DNA of 64,000 bases, from positions 1 to 64,000 of the forward strand of contig NZ_NFJQ01000009.1 in the NCBI RefSeq assembly GCF_002159945.1, read 5' to 3'. Numbering within the stretch: the first letter of the stretch is position 1; every line of letters begins with the position of its first letter. Position numbers and translations under genes: made by a program. Of the stretch, positions 52,012 to 60,953 are shown piece after piece. Source of the stretch: Cloacibacillus sp. An23 (GTDB taxonomy: Bacteria > Synergistota > Synergistia > Synergistales > Synergistaceae). Below the pieces are notes generated by a model. The model saw only the letters and a list, made by a program, of their open reading frames with translations. It was not told where the DNA came from and searched no databases.

Positions 52012-55000
52012 ATGTCAGAAAGAAAGATGGTAACGGTAGACGGAAACGAAGCGGCGGCGCACGTAGCGCACGCGGTGAACGAGGTAATATCAATATACCC
52101 GATCACGCCGTCGTCGCCGATGGGAGAATGGTCCGACCAGTGGTCGGCGGAGCACCGTCCGAACATATGGGGCACGGTGCCGCTCGTAGAAGAGATGCAG
52201 AGCGAAGCCGGAGCCTCCGGAGCCTACCACGGAGCCATACAGGCCGGAGCGCTCGGCACCACATTCACGGCGTCGCAGGGACTCCTCCTCATGATCCCGA
52301 ACATGTACAAGATAGCTGGAGAACTCACCAGCACAGTAATGCACGTGACGGCGAGAAGCCTCGCCACCCACGCGCTCTCCATATTCGGAGACCACTCGGA
52401 CGTAATGGCGGTACGCAACACCGGCTGGGCCATGCTCTGCTCCTCCACCGTACAGGAAACGACGGACTTCGCACTCATATCGCAGATGGCGACCCTCGAG
52501 GGACACGTCCCCGTCCTCCACTTCTTCGACGGCTTCCGCACAAGCCACGAAGAAATGAAAATAGAAGAAATATCCTACGACACAATGCGCGCCTGCATCG
52601 ACGACGACCTCGTCCGCGAGCACCGCTACAACAGACTCACGCCCGACGCCCCGCTCGTCCGCGGCACCGCGCAGAACCCCGACGTATTCTTCCAGGCCAG
52701 AGAAGGCGCCAACCGCTACTATGCGGATATGCCCGACATCTTCCAGAGCGCCATGGATAAATTCGCTAAAATCACCGGCCGCCAGTACCACCTCTTCGAC
52801 TACTACGGAGCGCCCGACGCGGAGCGCGTAATAGTAATCATGGGCTCGGGCGCCGCCGTGACCCGCGAAACAGTCGACTACATGCTCAAGCAGGGTGAAA
52901 AAGTCGGCCTCGTCGCAGTCCGCCTCTTCCGTCCCTTCGACGTCAAGCGCTTCTGCAACGCGCTCCCCGCGACAGTCAAGACCATAGCCGTACTCGACCG
53001 CAGCAAAGATCCCGCGGCGATATGCGAGCCCCTCTGCGCCGACGTGCGCGAAGCGCTTAACGGCAGCGGCATCACAGTAGTCGGCGGACGCTACGGCCTC
53101 TCGTCCAAGGACTTCACCCCGGCGATGGTCAAAGGAGTCTACGACGAACTCAACAAACTCGAACCCAAGGACGGCTTCACCATCGGCATAGAAGACGACG
53201 TCACCTTCACCAGCCTGCCCTACGACCCGTCCTTCGACACCGAAAACCCCAAGACAGTCCGCTGCCTCTTCTACGGGCTTGGCTCCGACGGAACAGTCGG
53301 AGCGAACAAGAACTCCATTAAGATAATAGGCCAGGAGACCGACCTCTACGCGCAGGGCTACTACAGCTACGACTCCAAGAAGTCCGGAGGCATCACCGTC
53401 AGCCACCTGCGCTTCGGCCCCGACCCAATATACGCCAGCTACCTCATCAACAAGGCCAACTTCCTCGCCTGCCACGTCTACTCATTCCTTGAGAAACTCG
53501 ACGTGCTCAAGAACGCGGCCGACGGCGGCACCTTCCTGCTCAACGCGCCCTTCGGCCCCGAAGAGATCTGGGACAAGCTGCCCTACCGCTACCAGAGGCA
53601 GATAATAGACAAACACCTCAAATTCTACGTCATCGACGCCGTCAAAATAGCGAAAGAGACCGGCATGGGCTCGCGCACCAACACCATAATGCAGACCTGC
53701 TTCTTCGCGATAAGCGGCATCCTCCCGCAGGACGAGGCCATCAAAGCCATCAAAGACTCCATAGTCAAGAGCTACAGCCGCAAAGGCCAGGCCATAGTAG
53801 ACAAGAACATCAAAGCCGTCGACGAGACCCTAGCCAACCTCCACGAGGTCAAAGTCCCCGCCGAAGCGACCAGCACCTTCGACATCAAGCCGCCCGTCGC
53901 CGACGACGCGCCCGACTTCGTCAAAGAAGTCCTCGGCCCTATGATGGTACAGGAAGGCGACAGCCTCCCCGTCTCCGCGCTGCCTGAAGACGGCACCTTC
54001 CCGACCGCGACCACGCAGTACGAAAAGAGAAACATAGCGATAGACATACCCGTCTGGGATCCGAGCCTCTGCATCCAGTGCGGCAAATGCGTACTCGTCT
54101 GCCCGCATGCTGCGATACGCTCCAAAGTCTACGACAAGAAACTGCTCGAAGAAGCGCCCGAAACCTTCAAACACGCCGACGCGAAATGGAAAAACTTCCC
54201 CGGCGAAGCCTTCACCGTACAGATAGCGCCCGAAGACTGCACCGGCTGCGGCCTCTGCGCCCACAACTGCCCGGTAAAGGCCAAGGAAGAAGGCGGCCCG
54301 CGCCCGCTCACGATGCGCACCCAGATGCCGCTGCGCGAGACGGAGCGCGCCAACTGGAAATTCTTCCTCGACATACCCGAGACAGACAGAAACCAGCTCA
54401 ACACCTCGACAGTCAAAGACGTACAGCTCCTCCGTCCGCTCTTTGAATTCTCGGGAGCCTGCGCCGGCTGCGGCGAAACGCCGTACCTCAAACTCCTCTC
54501 GCAGCTCTTCGGCGACAGGGCGATAATAGCCAACGCCACGGGCTGCTCCTCGATATACGGAGGCAACCTGCCCACCACGCCGTGGTGCGTCAACGACGAA
54601 GGCAGAGGCCCCGCGTGGAGCAACTCGCTATTTGAAGACGCCGCCGAATTCGGCCTCGGCTTCCGCCTCGCGATAGACAAACACGCCGAATACGCCGCGG
54701 AGCTCCTCAAGAAGCTCGAGCCCGAACTCGGCGAAGAGACCGTCAAGGCGATACTCGAAGCGCCTCAGACCACCGAAGCCGAAATAAAGGCCGTCGAAGA
54801 AAAGATAGACGAAGTCAAAGCCCAGCTCCACTACATGGGCGCCGAAGAAGCAGAAGAGCTTGAGTCCGTCATCGACAACCTCGCCAAGAAATCCGTCTGG
54901 AGCATAGGCGGAGACGGCTGGGCCTACGACATCGGCTACGGCGGACTCGACCACGTGATAGCCTCGGGCCGCAACATCAACATCCTCGTCCTCGACACCG

Positions 55001-55542
55001 AAGTCTACTCCAACACCGGCGGACAGGCCTCGAAATCCACGCCGCGCGGAGCCGTGGCGAAATTCGCCGCCGCCGGCAAAAAGATGGGCAAGAAAGACCT
55101 CGCCATGATGGCCATGAGCTACGGCGACGTCTACGTCGGCAAAGTCGCGATAGGCGCCAACGACGCGCACACCGTCAAAGTCTTTAAGGAAGCCGAAGCC
55201 TACAACGGCCCGTCGATAATCATAGCCTACTGCCACTGCATAGCGCACGGCATAGACATGGTGAACGGCCTCGACCAGCAGAAACGCGCGGTGGAATCCG
55301 GCCACTGGATGCTCATGCGCTACAACCCGGACCTCGCCAAAGAAGGCAAGAACCCGCTCATCATAGACAGCAAAGAGCCGACGCTGCCGCTTGAGGACTA
55401 CATCTACAACGAAGTCCGCTACAAGAGCCTCAAGACCATGAACGCGGAAGAAGCCGCGGTGCTGCTCGAAGAAGAAAAGAAAGCCATCAAGGACAGATGG
55501 CGCTTCTACAAGCATATGGCCGAGATGAAGATGGACGACTAG
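52012..55542 (+). CDS. nifJ: Pyruvate:ferredoxin (flavodoxin) oxidoreductase, single chain
   Basis: 1176 aa, the full fused form. It oxidises pyruvate with CoA to acetyl-CoA, CO2 and reduced ferredoxin. Domain I starts with the YPITPSSPMGEW motif. The ferredoxin-like domain holds two [4Fe-4S] Cys sets (CIQCGKCVLVCP and CTGCGLCAHNCP). The TPP domain has CAGCGETPY and GDGWAYDIGYGGLDH, with SNTGGQ further on. I start at the ATG at 52012 after GGGAGG (51999-52004). Follows the citrate operon, from which a terminator separates it. Codon bias is strong, as for a highly expressed gene. Confidence 0.96.
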   Translation: MSERKMVTVDGNEAAAHVAHAVNEVISIYPITPSSPMGEWSDQWSAEHRPNIWGTVPLVEEMQSEAGASGAYHGAIQAGALGTTFTASQGLLLMIPNMYKIAGELTSTVMHVTARSLATHALSIFGDHSDVMAVRNTGWAMLCSSTVQETTDFALISQMATLEGHVPVLHFFDGFRTSHEEMKIEEISYDTMRACIDDDLVREHRYNRLTPDAPLVRGTAQNPDVFFQAREGANRYYADMPDIFQSAMDKFAKITGRQYHLFDYYGAPDAERVIVIMGSGAAVTRETVDYMLKQGEKVGLVAVRLFRPFDVKRFCNALPATVKTIAVLDRSKDPAAICEPLCADVREALNGSGITVVGGRYGLSSKDFTPAMVKGVYDELNKLEPKDGFTIGIEDDVTFTSLPYDPSFDTENPKTVRCLFYGLGSDGTVGANKNSIKIIGQETDLYAQGYYSYDSKKSGGITVSHLRFGPDPIYASYLINKANFLACHVYSFLEKLDVLKNAADGGTFLLNAPFGPEEIWDKLPYRYQRQIIDKHLKFYVIDAVKIAKETGMGSRTNTIMQTCFFAISGILPQDEAIKAIKDSIVKSYSRKGQAIVDKNIKAVDETLANLHEVKVPAEATSTFDIKPPVADDAPDFVKEVLGPMMVQEGDSLPVSALPEDGTFPTATTQYEKRNIAIDIPVWDPSLCIQCGKCVLVCPHAAIRSKVYDKKLLEEAPETFKHADAKWKNFPGEAFTVQIAPEDCTGCGLCAHNCPVKAKEEGGPRPLTMRTQMPLRETERANWKFFLDIPETDRNQLNTSTVKDVQLLRPLFEFSGACAGCGETPYLKLLSQLFGDRAIIANATGCSSIYGGNLPTTPWCVNDEGRGPAWSNSLFEDAAEFGLGFRLAIDKHAEYAAELLKKLEPELGEETVKAILEAPQTTEAEIKAVEEKIDEVKAQLHYMGAEEAEELESVIDNLAKKSVWSIGGDGWAYDIGYGGLDHVIASGRNINILVLDTEVYSNTGGQASKSTPRGAVAKFAAAGKKMGKKDLAMMAMSYGDVYVGKVAIGANDAHTVKVFKEAEAYNGPSIIIAYCHCIAHGIDMVNGLDQQKRAVESGHWMLMRYNPDLAKEGKNPLIIDSKEPTLPLEDYIYNEVRYKSLKTMNAEEAAVLLEEEKKAIKDRWRFYKHMAEMKMDD

Positions 55543-55569
55543 TCCGCTTCGTAAAAATAAGCGGAGACA

Positions 55570-55597
55570 AGAGAGCCCCGGAGACGGGGCTCTCTTT
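55570..55597 (+). terminator. Terminator of nifJ
   Basis: AGAGAGCCCCG (55570-55580) pairs with CGGGGCTCTCT (55585-55595), followed by TT and an AT-rich tract. Confidence 0.8.
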
Positions 55598-55839
55598 ATG
55601 TATATGCAGCTTGAAGAAGTTTGCCGATAAGTATTTATCTGCGCGCCGAATCATGTAAATTGTCAATAATTGACGCAAAAAACCGACATACCACTTGAAT
55701 TAAACCCTCATAACGAAGTAATATACAGTAGCGTTACAGCCGCCGGCATAAAACGCCGGAGCCGCGCCCGAGGGGCGGCGCAGCTTCGCGCGGCCTGCGG
55801 CGGTGCAGATGGAAATCAAGAGGGAAGGGTAGGTCATCC

Positions 55840-57384
55840 ATGTCAGAAACAGTGGTGAAGCAGGAAATCAAGGACGCCAACGGCAACGTGATAGCCACGA
55901 AGATAACGACGGCCGAGGCCGCTCAGCAGGCGGAAGCCGCCGCGCCGGCGGTCACCGTAAACGAGGTAAAAAAGCCGGCTGAAGCGAAGAAGAAACCCCG
56001 CGTCGGAATAACCGAGACGGCATTCCGCGACGCGCATCAGTCGATTATGGCGACGCGCCTCCGCACGGAGGATATGCTGCCGATATGCGAGGCAGTGGAT
56101 GAGGTAGGCTACCACTCCATAGAATGCTGGGGCGGAGCGACTTTCGACGCCGCGATGCGCTTCCTTCACGAAGATCCGTGGGACAGGCTCCGTCAGCTTA
56201 AAAAACGCCTCAAGAAAACCAAGACGCAGATGCTCCTTCGCGGGCAGAACCTCGTCGGCTACCGCCATTACTCCGACGAGACCGTGCGCGAATTCGTCAA
56301 GCGCGCGATAGGCAACGGAGTAGACATCGTCCGCGTATTCGACGCGCTCAACGACCTCCGCAACATGTCCATAGCCGCCGAGACCGTCAAGAAAGAGGGC
56401 GGCGAGCTCCAGATGACGATCTCCTACACCGTATCGCCGGTCCATACGCTCGAGCTCTTCGCCAAGCAGGCGAAGGACATGGCGGACATGGGCGCGGACT
56501 CGATATGCATCAAGGACATGGCCGGCCTTCTCTCGCCCGTCTCCGTCGCAGCGCTCGTCAAGGCGATAAAGAAAAAGGTGAACCTGCCCGTACAGATACA
56601 CAGCCACTACACGAGCGGCATGGCGTCCATGACCTACATGGCGGCTCTCGAGGCCGGCGCGGACGTCGTGGACTGCGCCATCTCGCCCTTCGCGATGGGC
56701 ACGAGCCAGCCCGCCACGGAAACGATGGTCGCGGCGCTCGCGGGCGGCCCGCTCGACACGGGACTCTCGCTCGAGAAGCTCCTGCCGATAGCGAAGCACT
56801 ACCAGAAACTCCGCGAGAAATACAAGGATCTCATCATGGGCATCAGCGGCGTAGACGTCAACATCCTGCTCTACCAGATACCGGGCGGAATGTACTCGAA
56901 CCTCCAGAGCCAGCTCAAGGAGGGCGGATGCCTCGACAAATTCAACGAGGTGCTTGAAGAGGTGCCGCGCGTCCGCAAGGAGATGGGATACCCGCCGCTC
57001 GTCACTCCGACCAGCCAGATAGTCGGAACGCAGGCCGCGATGAACGTCATCTCCGGCAAACGCTGGAAGATGATACCGAACGAAGTGCGTCAGTACTTCC
57101 GCGGCTACTACGGAAAGACCCCGGCTCCGGTCGATCCCGAGATACAGAAAATAGTCCTCGGCGACGAACAGCCGATCACCTGCCGCCCCGGCGAAAAGAT
57201 CCCGCCGGAGATCGAGCAGGCGAAGAAGGAGATCGGCGTCTGGTGCACCCAGCCGGAGGACGTCCTCTCCTACATCCTCTTCCCGCAGGTCGCGAAGGAC
57301 TTCCTCCCCGCGAAATTCGCGAGGGAAAACCTCGTAGACATCGGCGAAGAACCCCAGGAAGCCCCGGAAGCCTACGCGATATAG
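55840..57384 (+). CDS. oadA: Carboxyltransferase subunit, oxaloacetate decarboxylase alpha / pyruvate carboxylase B type
   Basis: 514 aa. Residues about 52-500 are a carboxyltransferase TIM barrel and its tail. GITETAFRDAHQSIMATRLRT is the start, IECWGGATFDAAMRFLHEDPW, MLLRGQNLVGYRHY and the metal-binding HSHYTSG follow. There is no C-terminal biotinyl domain (no Met-Lys-Met), so the biotin carrier must be a separate protein. A 50-residue Ala/Glu/Lys-rich N-terminal extension is unusual. It probably decarboxylates the oxaloacetate made by citrate lyase, or carboxylates pyruvate; the neighbourhood favours the former. Confidence 0.85.
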   Translation: MSETVVKQEIKDANGNVIATKITTAEAAQQAEAAAPAVTVNEVKKPAEAKKKPRVGITETAFRDAHQSIMATRLRTEDMLPICEAVDEVGYHSIECWGGATFDAAMRFLHEDPWDRLRQLKKRLKKTKTQMLLRGQNLVGYRHYSDETVREFVKRAIGNGVDIVRVFDALNDLRNMSIAAETVKKEGGELQMTISYTVSPVHTLELFAKQAKDMADMGADSICIKDMAGLLSPVSVAALVKAIKKKVNLPVQIHSHYTSGMASMTYMAALEAGADVVDCAISPFAMGTSQPATETMVAALAGGPLDTGLSLEKLLPIAKHYQKLREKYKDLIMGISGVDVNILLYQIPGGMYSNLQSQLKEGGCLDKFNEVLEEVPRVRKEMGYPPLVTPTSQIVGTQAAMNVISGKRWKMIPNEVRQYFRGYYGKTPAPVDPEIQKIVLGDEQPITCRPGEKIPPEIEQAKKEIGVWCTQPEDVLSYILFPQVAKDFLPAKFARENLVDIGEEPQEAPEAYAI

Positions 57385-57405
57385 CTTCTTGTCGGAAAAC
57401 CATAG

Positions 57406-57443
57406 AAAAAAGCGAGACGCCATTGCGAGCGTCTCGCTTTTTT
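57406..57443. terminator. Bidirectional terminator
   Basis: GCGAGACGC (57412-57420) pairs with GCGTCTCGC (57429-57437), with T-runs outside on both sides. Ends oadA and, on minus, the MATE gene. Confidence 0.9.
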
Positions 57444-57548
57444 ATTTTCAACATCTTGGCTTCGCCGCTCTCGGAATGGCAGGCCCGGCCTTCCGCTGAA
57501 AAGCTGCGGCAGCCGTCAGGACCGCGCCGGAACGCGGGGCGGCGGCGC

Positions 57549-58907
57549 TCATCCTATGTGCGCCGAGAGGTCGCCGCTTCGTCTTTCTCGCCTCTCGAGC
57601 CACAGGTAGACGCCGGCGCATATCGCGGCGGAGAAGACGGAGCCGGCCGGCGAGGCGAGCCCCATCGGGAAGAGCGTGTAAGGGAAATAGACGGAGGCGA
57701 GGTACGAGAGCGGCACGCGCACGCACGCCATCGAGAGCGAGTTGTGTATGAATGAGACGACGGAAAGTCCGCGCGCGCAGAAGTAGCCGCTGAAGCAGAA
57801 GTGTATCCCCGCGAAGATGCAGTCCCATACGTAGCCGCGCATATACTGCCCGCCGAGCGTTATCACGGCGGCGGCGTCGGAGAAGAGCGCCACCGCGCCG
57901 TCAGCGTAAAGCTGCATCGCCGCCGTCGCCGCGACGCCCCAGCCGACGGCAATCGCCGCCGCGTATTTGAGCGTCAGCCGCGCGCGCTCCGGCTTGCCTG
58001 CGCCGAAGTTCTGCGCCGACAGCGCGGAGACTGCCGAGAGCATCGACGACGGCACGAGGAAGAGCACGGAGATGATCTTCTCGACGATGCCGACGGCCGC
58101 CGCGTCGTTTAGCCCGCGCCTGTTCGCTATTACCGTTATCACTATGAAAGCTATCTGTATGAAGCCGTCCTGAAGCGACACCGGCACGCCTATCTTGAGC
58201 AGTCCCGCCATAGTTTTCCGCTCCGGGCGGAAGTCCGCGCGCGCCGGCCTTATCTGCGTTTTGCGCCGCCTGACCACGGCGAGCGCCACGGCGACGCTGA
58301 CAGCCTGCGAGAGCGTCGTCGCGAGAGCCGCTCCCTCCGCGTCCATGCCGAAGCCGCCGATGAACAGATAATCGAGGCCGACGTTCGCGGCGCAGGCGAC
58401 GGCGACGAAATACATCGGGCTTTTAGAGTCGCCCATGCCGCGGAATATCGAGCTGATAATGTTATAGGCCGTTATGAAAGGAACTCCCGCGAAGCATATC
58501 GCAAGATAGGCCGCCGCGCCGGCGGCGGCCTCGGGCGGCGTGGACATGGCACGCACTATCGGCCCTACCGAGGCCAGCAGCGCCGCCGTCAGCACTACCG
58601 AGAGCGCCATGAAAAGCGTCACGGTGTTCCCGACGGCGCGCGCCGCGCCCCTGTGATCCATACCGCCGACGGCTCGTCCTATCATCACCGTCGCGCCCAT
58701 CGCGAGGCCGACTATCATTACCGTCAGCATGTGCATCACCTGGCTGCCTATCGCGACAGCCGTCGTGCTGGCCACTCCGCGGAACTGCCCGATGATGAAC
58801 AGATCCGCCATTCCGTAAAGAGTCTGCAAAAAATACGAAAGAAGGTAGGGCAGCGAAAAATACACCACAGTCTTAAAAACGCTGCCAGTCGTCAAATTTT
58901 TCTCCAT
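57549..58907 (-). CDS. MATE-family efflux transporter
   Basis: 452 aa, 12 transmembrane helices in two bundles. LPYLLSYFLQTLYGMADLFIIG and VGLAMGATVMIGRAVG in the first half, and LSAQNFGAGKPERARLTLK in the second, are typical of the DinF/NorM-like MATE group. It exports drugs or metabolites using Na+ or H+. I start at the ATG at 58907 (MEKNLTTGS) because the further N-terminal residues are unlike the family. Confidence 0.9.
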   Translation of the reverse strand: MEKNLTTGSVFKTVVYFSLPYLLSYFLQTLYGMADLFIIGQFRGVASTTAVAIGSQVMHMLTVMIVGLAMGATVMIGRAVGGMDHRGAARAVGNTVTLFMALSVVLTAALLASVGPIVRAMSTPPEAAAGAAAYLAICFAGVPFITAYNIISSIFRGMGDSKSPMYFVAVACAANVGLDYLFIGGFGMDAEGAALATTLSQAVSVAVALAVVRRRKTQIRPARADFRPERKTMAGLLKIGVPVSLQDGFIQIAFIVITVIANRRGLNDAAAVGIVEKIISVLFLVPSSMLSAVSALSAQNFGAGKPERARLTLKYAAAIAVGWGVAATAAMQLYADGAVALFSDAAAVITLGGQYMRGYVWDCIFAGIHFCFSGYFCARGLSVVSFIHNSLSMACVRVPLSYLASVYFPYTLFPMGLASPAGSVFSAAICAGVYLWLERRERRSGDLSAHIG

Positions 58908-59065
58908 AACCGGCCCCCCGCGCGACGCGACGTTCTCCTTGTAACATTTTACAACGCCTGGCGGCATTGCGGAAACCGCGCATTCGCCGCGCGCTCGTTG
59001 AAGTTTCGCGCGCGCTTGAGTACAATGTAGAGAATCACTGGAAAAGTGAAAGGGGGAGGCGCGTG

Positions 59066-59623
59066 ATGCTGAACTATGGCACGGCGGCGCTCGAAAACAG
59101 GATTCCCGCGGACGAATATATAAGGGGCTACGTTGACGTGCCGCGTTTTCTCGAATGCTGCCGCGCGTGCCCGAACTACACCGTCAAATGGTCGTGCCCG
59201 CCGTATGATTTCGACCCGCTTGCGCTCTGGCGCGGATTCCGCGAGTTCTGGATATTCGGCACTAAGCTGACCTTCGGCGCTGAGGCGGGAAGCGGCTGGG
59301 ACGTTTGGGACAAGGGAGGCGGCGTACATGCGGCGCTCGCGGCGGAAAAGACAAAGCTGCTCGACCGCGCGCTGGCGCTCGAAAAAGAATATCCCGGCAG
59401 CCTCGCCCTCTACGCCGGAAGCTGCGAAATATGCGGCGCGAACTGCACGAAAAGATTCGGCTCGCCCTGCCGCCGCCCCGACCGGATGCGCTACTCTATA
59501 GAGTCGCTCGGCGGCAATGTGTGCGACACGGCGGAAAAGCTTCTCGGCACTCCTATAAAATGGGCCGCCGACGGGAAACTGCCGGAGTATCTCGTGCTCG
59601 TCTGCGGCATACTGCTCAAATAG
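59066..59623 (+). CDS. DUF2284 cysteine-rich metal-binding protein
   Basis: 185 aa. Cysteine motifs dominate: CCRACPNY and WSCPPYDFDP near the start, CEICGANCTKRFGSPCRRP in the second half. This pattern suggests iron-sulphur or zinc binding; the function of the family is not known. GGGGGAGG precedes the ATG at 59066. The DUF1622 gene begins 9 bases after the stop, so they are co-transcribed. Confidence 0.82.
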   Translation: MLNYGTAALENRIPADEYIRGYVDVPRFLECCRACPNYTVKWSCPPYDFDPLALWRGFREFWIFGTKLTFGAEAGSGWDVWDKGGGVHAALAAEKTKLLDRALALEKEYPGSLALYAGSCEICGANCTKRFGSPCRRPDRMRYSIESLGGNVCDTAEKLLGTPIKWAADGKLPEYLVLVCGILLK

Positions 59624-59632
59624 AGGCGCGCC

Positions 59633-60031
59633 ATGAGCATACTTGCATACGCGCCCGAAGTTCTGCACATATTCGCGGAATACTCCTGCGCCGTCATCGA
59701 ATTCGTCAGCATTGTTATAATAATATGCGGCGTCGGTTCGGCGCTCGTCCGCGGCGCTGCGCTTCGGCTCTCGGGCCGCAGGGCGGCCAAGAACGAATGG
59801 ATACACCTGCGGCTCTCGCTTGAAGAGACGCTCATGCTCGGCCTGCAGTTCCTCATGGCGGCGGATATAATAGGGACGATAAGCAATCCCGACCTTCAGG
59901 GCGTCGCGGTGCTCGCCGTCATCGTGCTGCTGCGCGTCATACTGAGCTTCACGCTGAGCCGCGAAGTCGCGGAGATGGACAGGCGCGAGCGCGAGATAAA
60001 CGAACGCGCCGCGGAAACGGAAAAAAGATGA
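59633..60031 (+). CDS. DUF1622 membrane protein
   Basis: 132 aa, with three hydrophobic helices (about 12-40, 68-88 and 92-108) and a charged C-terminal helix. HLRLSLEETLMLGLQFLMAADIIGTI is the characteristic DUF1622 segment. Function unknown. The transaldolase-like gene follows 52 bases later on the same strand with its own ribosome-binding site. Confidence 0.85.
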   Translation: MSILAYAPEVLHIFAEYSCAVIEFVSIVIIICGVGSALVRGAALRLSGRRAAKNEWIHLRLSLEETLMLGLQFLMAADIIGTISNPDLQGVAVLAVIVLLRVILSFTLSREVAEMDRREREINERAAETEKR

Positions 60032-60083
60032 AACGCGGCCCCGCCGTAAAAATTTATAAATTATCCCAAAAGGAGCTACGAAA

Positions 60084-60740
60084 ATGAAATTTTTCCTCGA
60101 CACAGCCAACCTGGACGAAATCAAAGAAGCATGCTCGTGGGGCGTCGTCGCCGGCGTCACCACCAACCCGACGCTCGTATCCAAAGAGGGCGGCATCGAC
60201 TTCCACACGCGCGTGCGCGAGATAGCCGAGGTGGTGGACGGCCCCGTCAGCGCCGAAGCCGTGTCGCTAGAAAAGGCGAAGCTCGTCGAAGAGGCCAAGG
60301 TCATCGCCAAGATACACCCGCATGTCGTCGTCAAGATACCGCTCTGCCCCGACGGACTCGGCGCGGCCAGGGAGCTGACGGCGCTCGGCATCAAGACCAA
60401 CGTCACGCTCGTCTTCTCCGCCAATCAGGCGATACTCGCCGCGGCGGCGGGCGCGACCTACGTCAGCCCCTTCGTCGGACGCCTCGACGACATCGGCGAA
60501 GACGGACTGAAGCTCGTCTACGACGTAGTGGACATATACCGGTCCTACGGCATAGAGACGAAAGTCATAGCCGCAAGCCTGCGCCACCCGGCGCACGTCC
60601 TCGAATGCGCCAAAGCCGGCGCCGACTACGCTACCGTTCCATTCAAAGTCCTGAAAATGCTCTTCAATCACCCGCTCACGACCAAAGGCATAGACCAGTT
60701 CAACGCCGACTGGGCGAAGTATATGGAAGGGAAGAAATAG
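60084..60740 (+). CDS. fsa: Transaldolase / fructose-6-phosphate aldolase, TalC-type
   Basis: 218 aa single-domain class I aldolase. [13 protein letters not shown] and [13 protein letters not shown] are the short-transaldolase start; the Schiff-base Lys is in [15 protein letters not shown] (about residue 87), and [12 protein letters not shown] binds phosphate. Works in the non-oxidative pentose phosphate pathway or as an F6P aldolase; sequence alone does not separate the two. AAAGGAGC precedes the ATG. Confidence 0.92.
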   Translation: MKFFLDTANLDEIKEACSWGVVAGVTTNPTLVSKEGGIDFHTRVREIAEVVDGPVSAEAVSLEKAKLVEEAKVIAKIHPHVVVKIPLCPDGLGAARELTALGIKTNVTLVFSANQAILAAAAGATYVSPFVGRLDDIGEDGLKLVYDVVDIYRSYGIETKVIAASLRHPAHVLECAKAGADYATVPFKVLKMLFNHPLTTKGIDQFNADWAKYMEGKK

Positions 60741-60859
60741 CGCGGACCGCTCGAACGGCGCCGGGCGGCGCTGCCGCCCTTAAACCTTCCCGTGCGGAAC
60801 GAACGGCGGGACTTTTATATATTGTAAACATTTTATAAAATTCTATAAAATTTCTGCCT

Positions 60860-60888
60860 TTGACTTACAATCTATAAAATATTAGAAT
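60860..60888 (+). promoter_or_regulatory. Promoter of the YfcC-type transporter unit
   Basis: -35 TTGACT (60860-60865), 17-base spacer, -10 TAGAAT (60883-60888). AT-rich repeats of the TATAAAATT kind lie just upstream (60833-60853). Confidence 0.65.
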
Positions 60889-60892
60889 GTCC

Positions 60893-60920
60893 CGGGGTCG
60901 CAAGGCCCCGTTAGTTTTTT
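60893..60920 (+). terminator. Hairpin with T-tract at the start of the YfcC transcript
   Basis: CGGGGTC (60893-60899), GCAA loop, GGCCCCG (60904-60910), then TTAG and T6. It sits at the predicted transcription start, so it may terminate the upstream transaldolase transcript or attenuate this one. Confidence 0.6.
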
Positions 60921-60953
60921 ATAGACTTTTTACTAAAAGGAAGGATTCATGAA

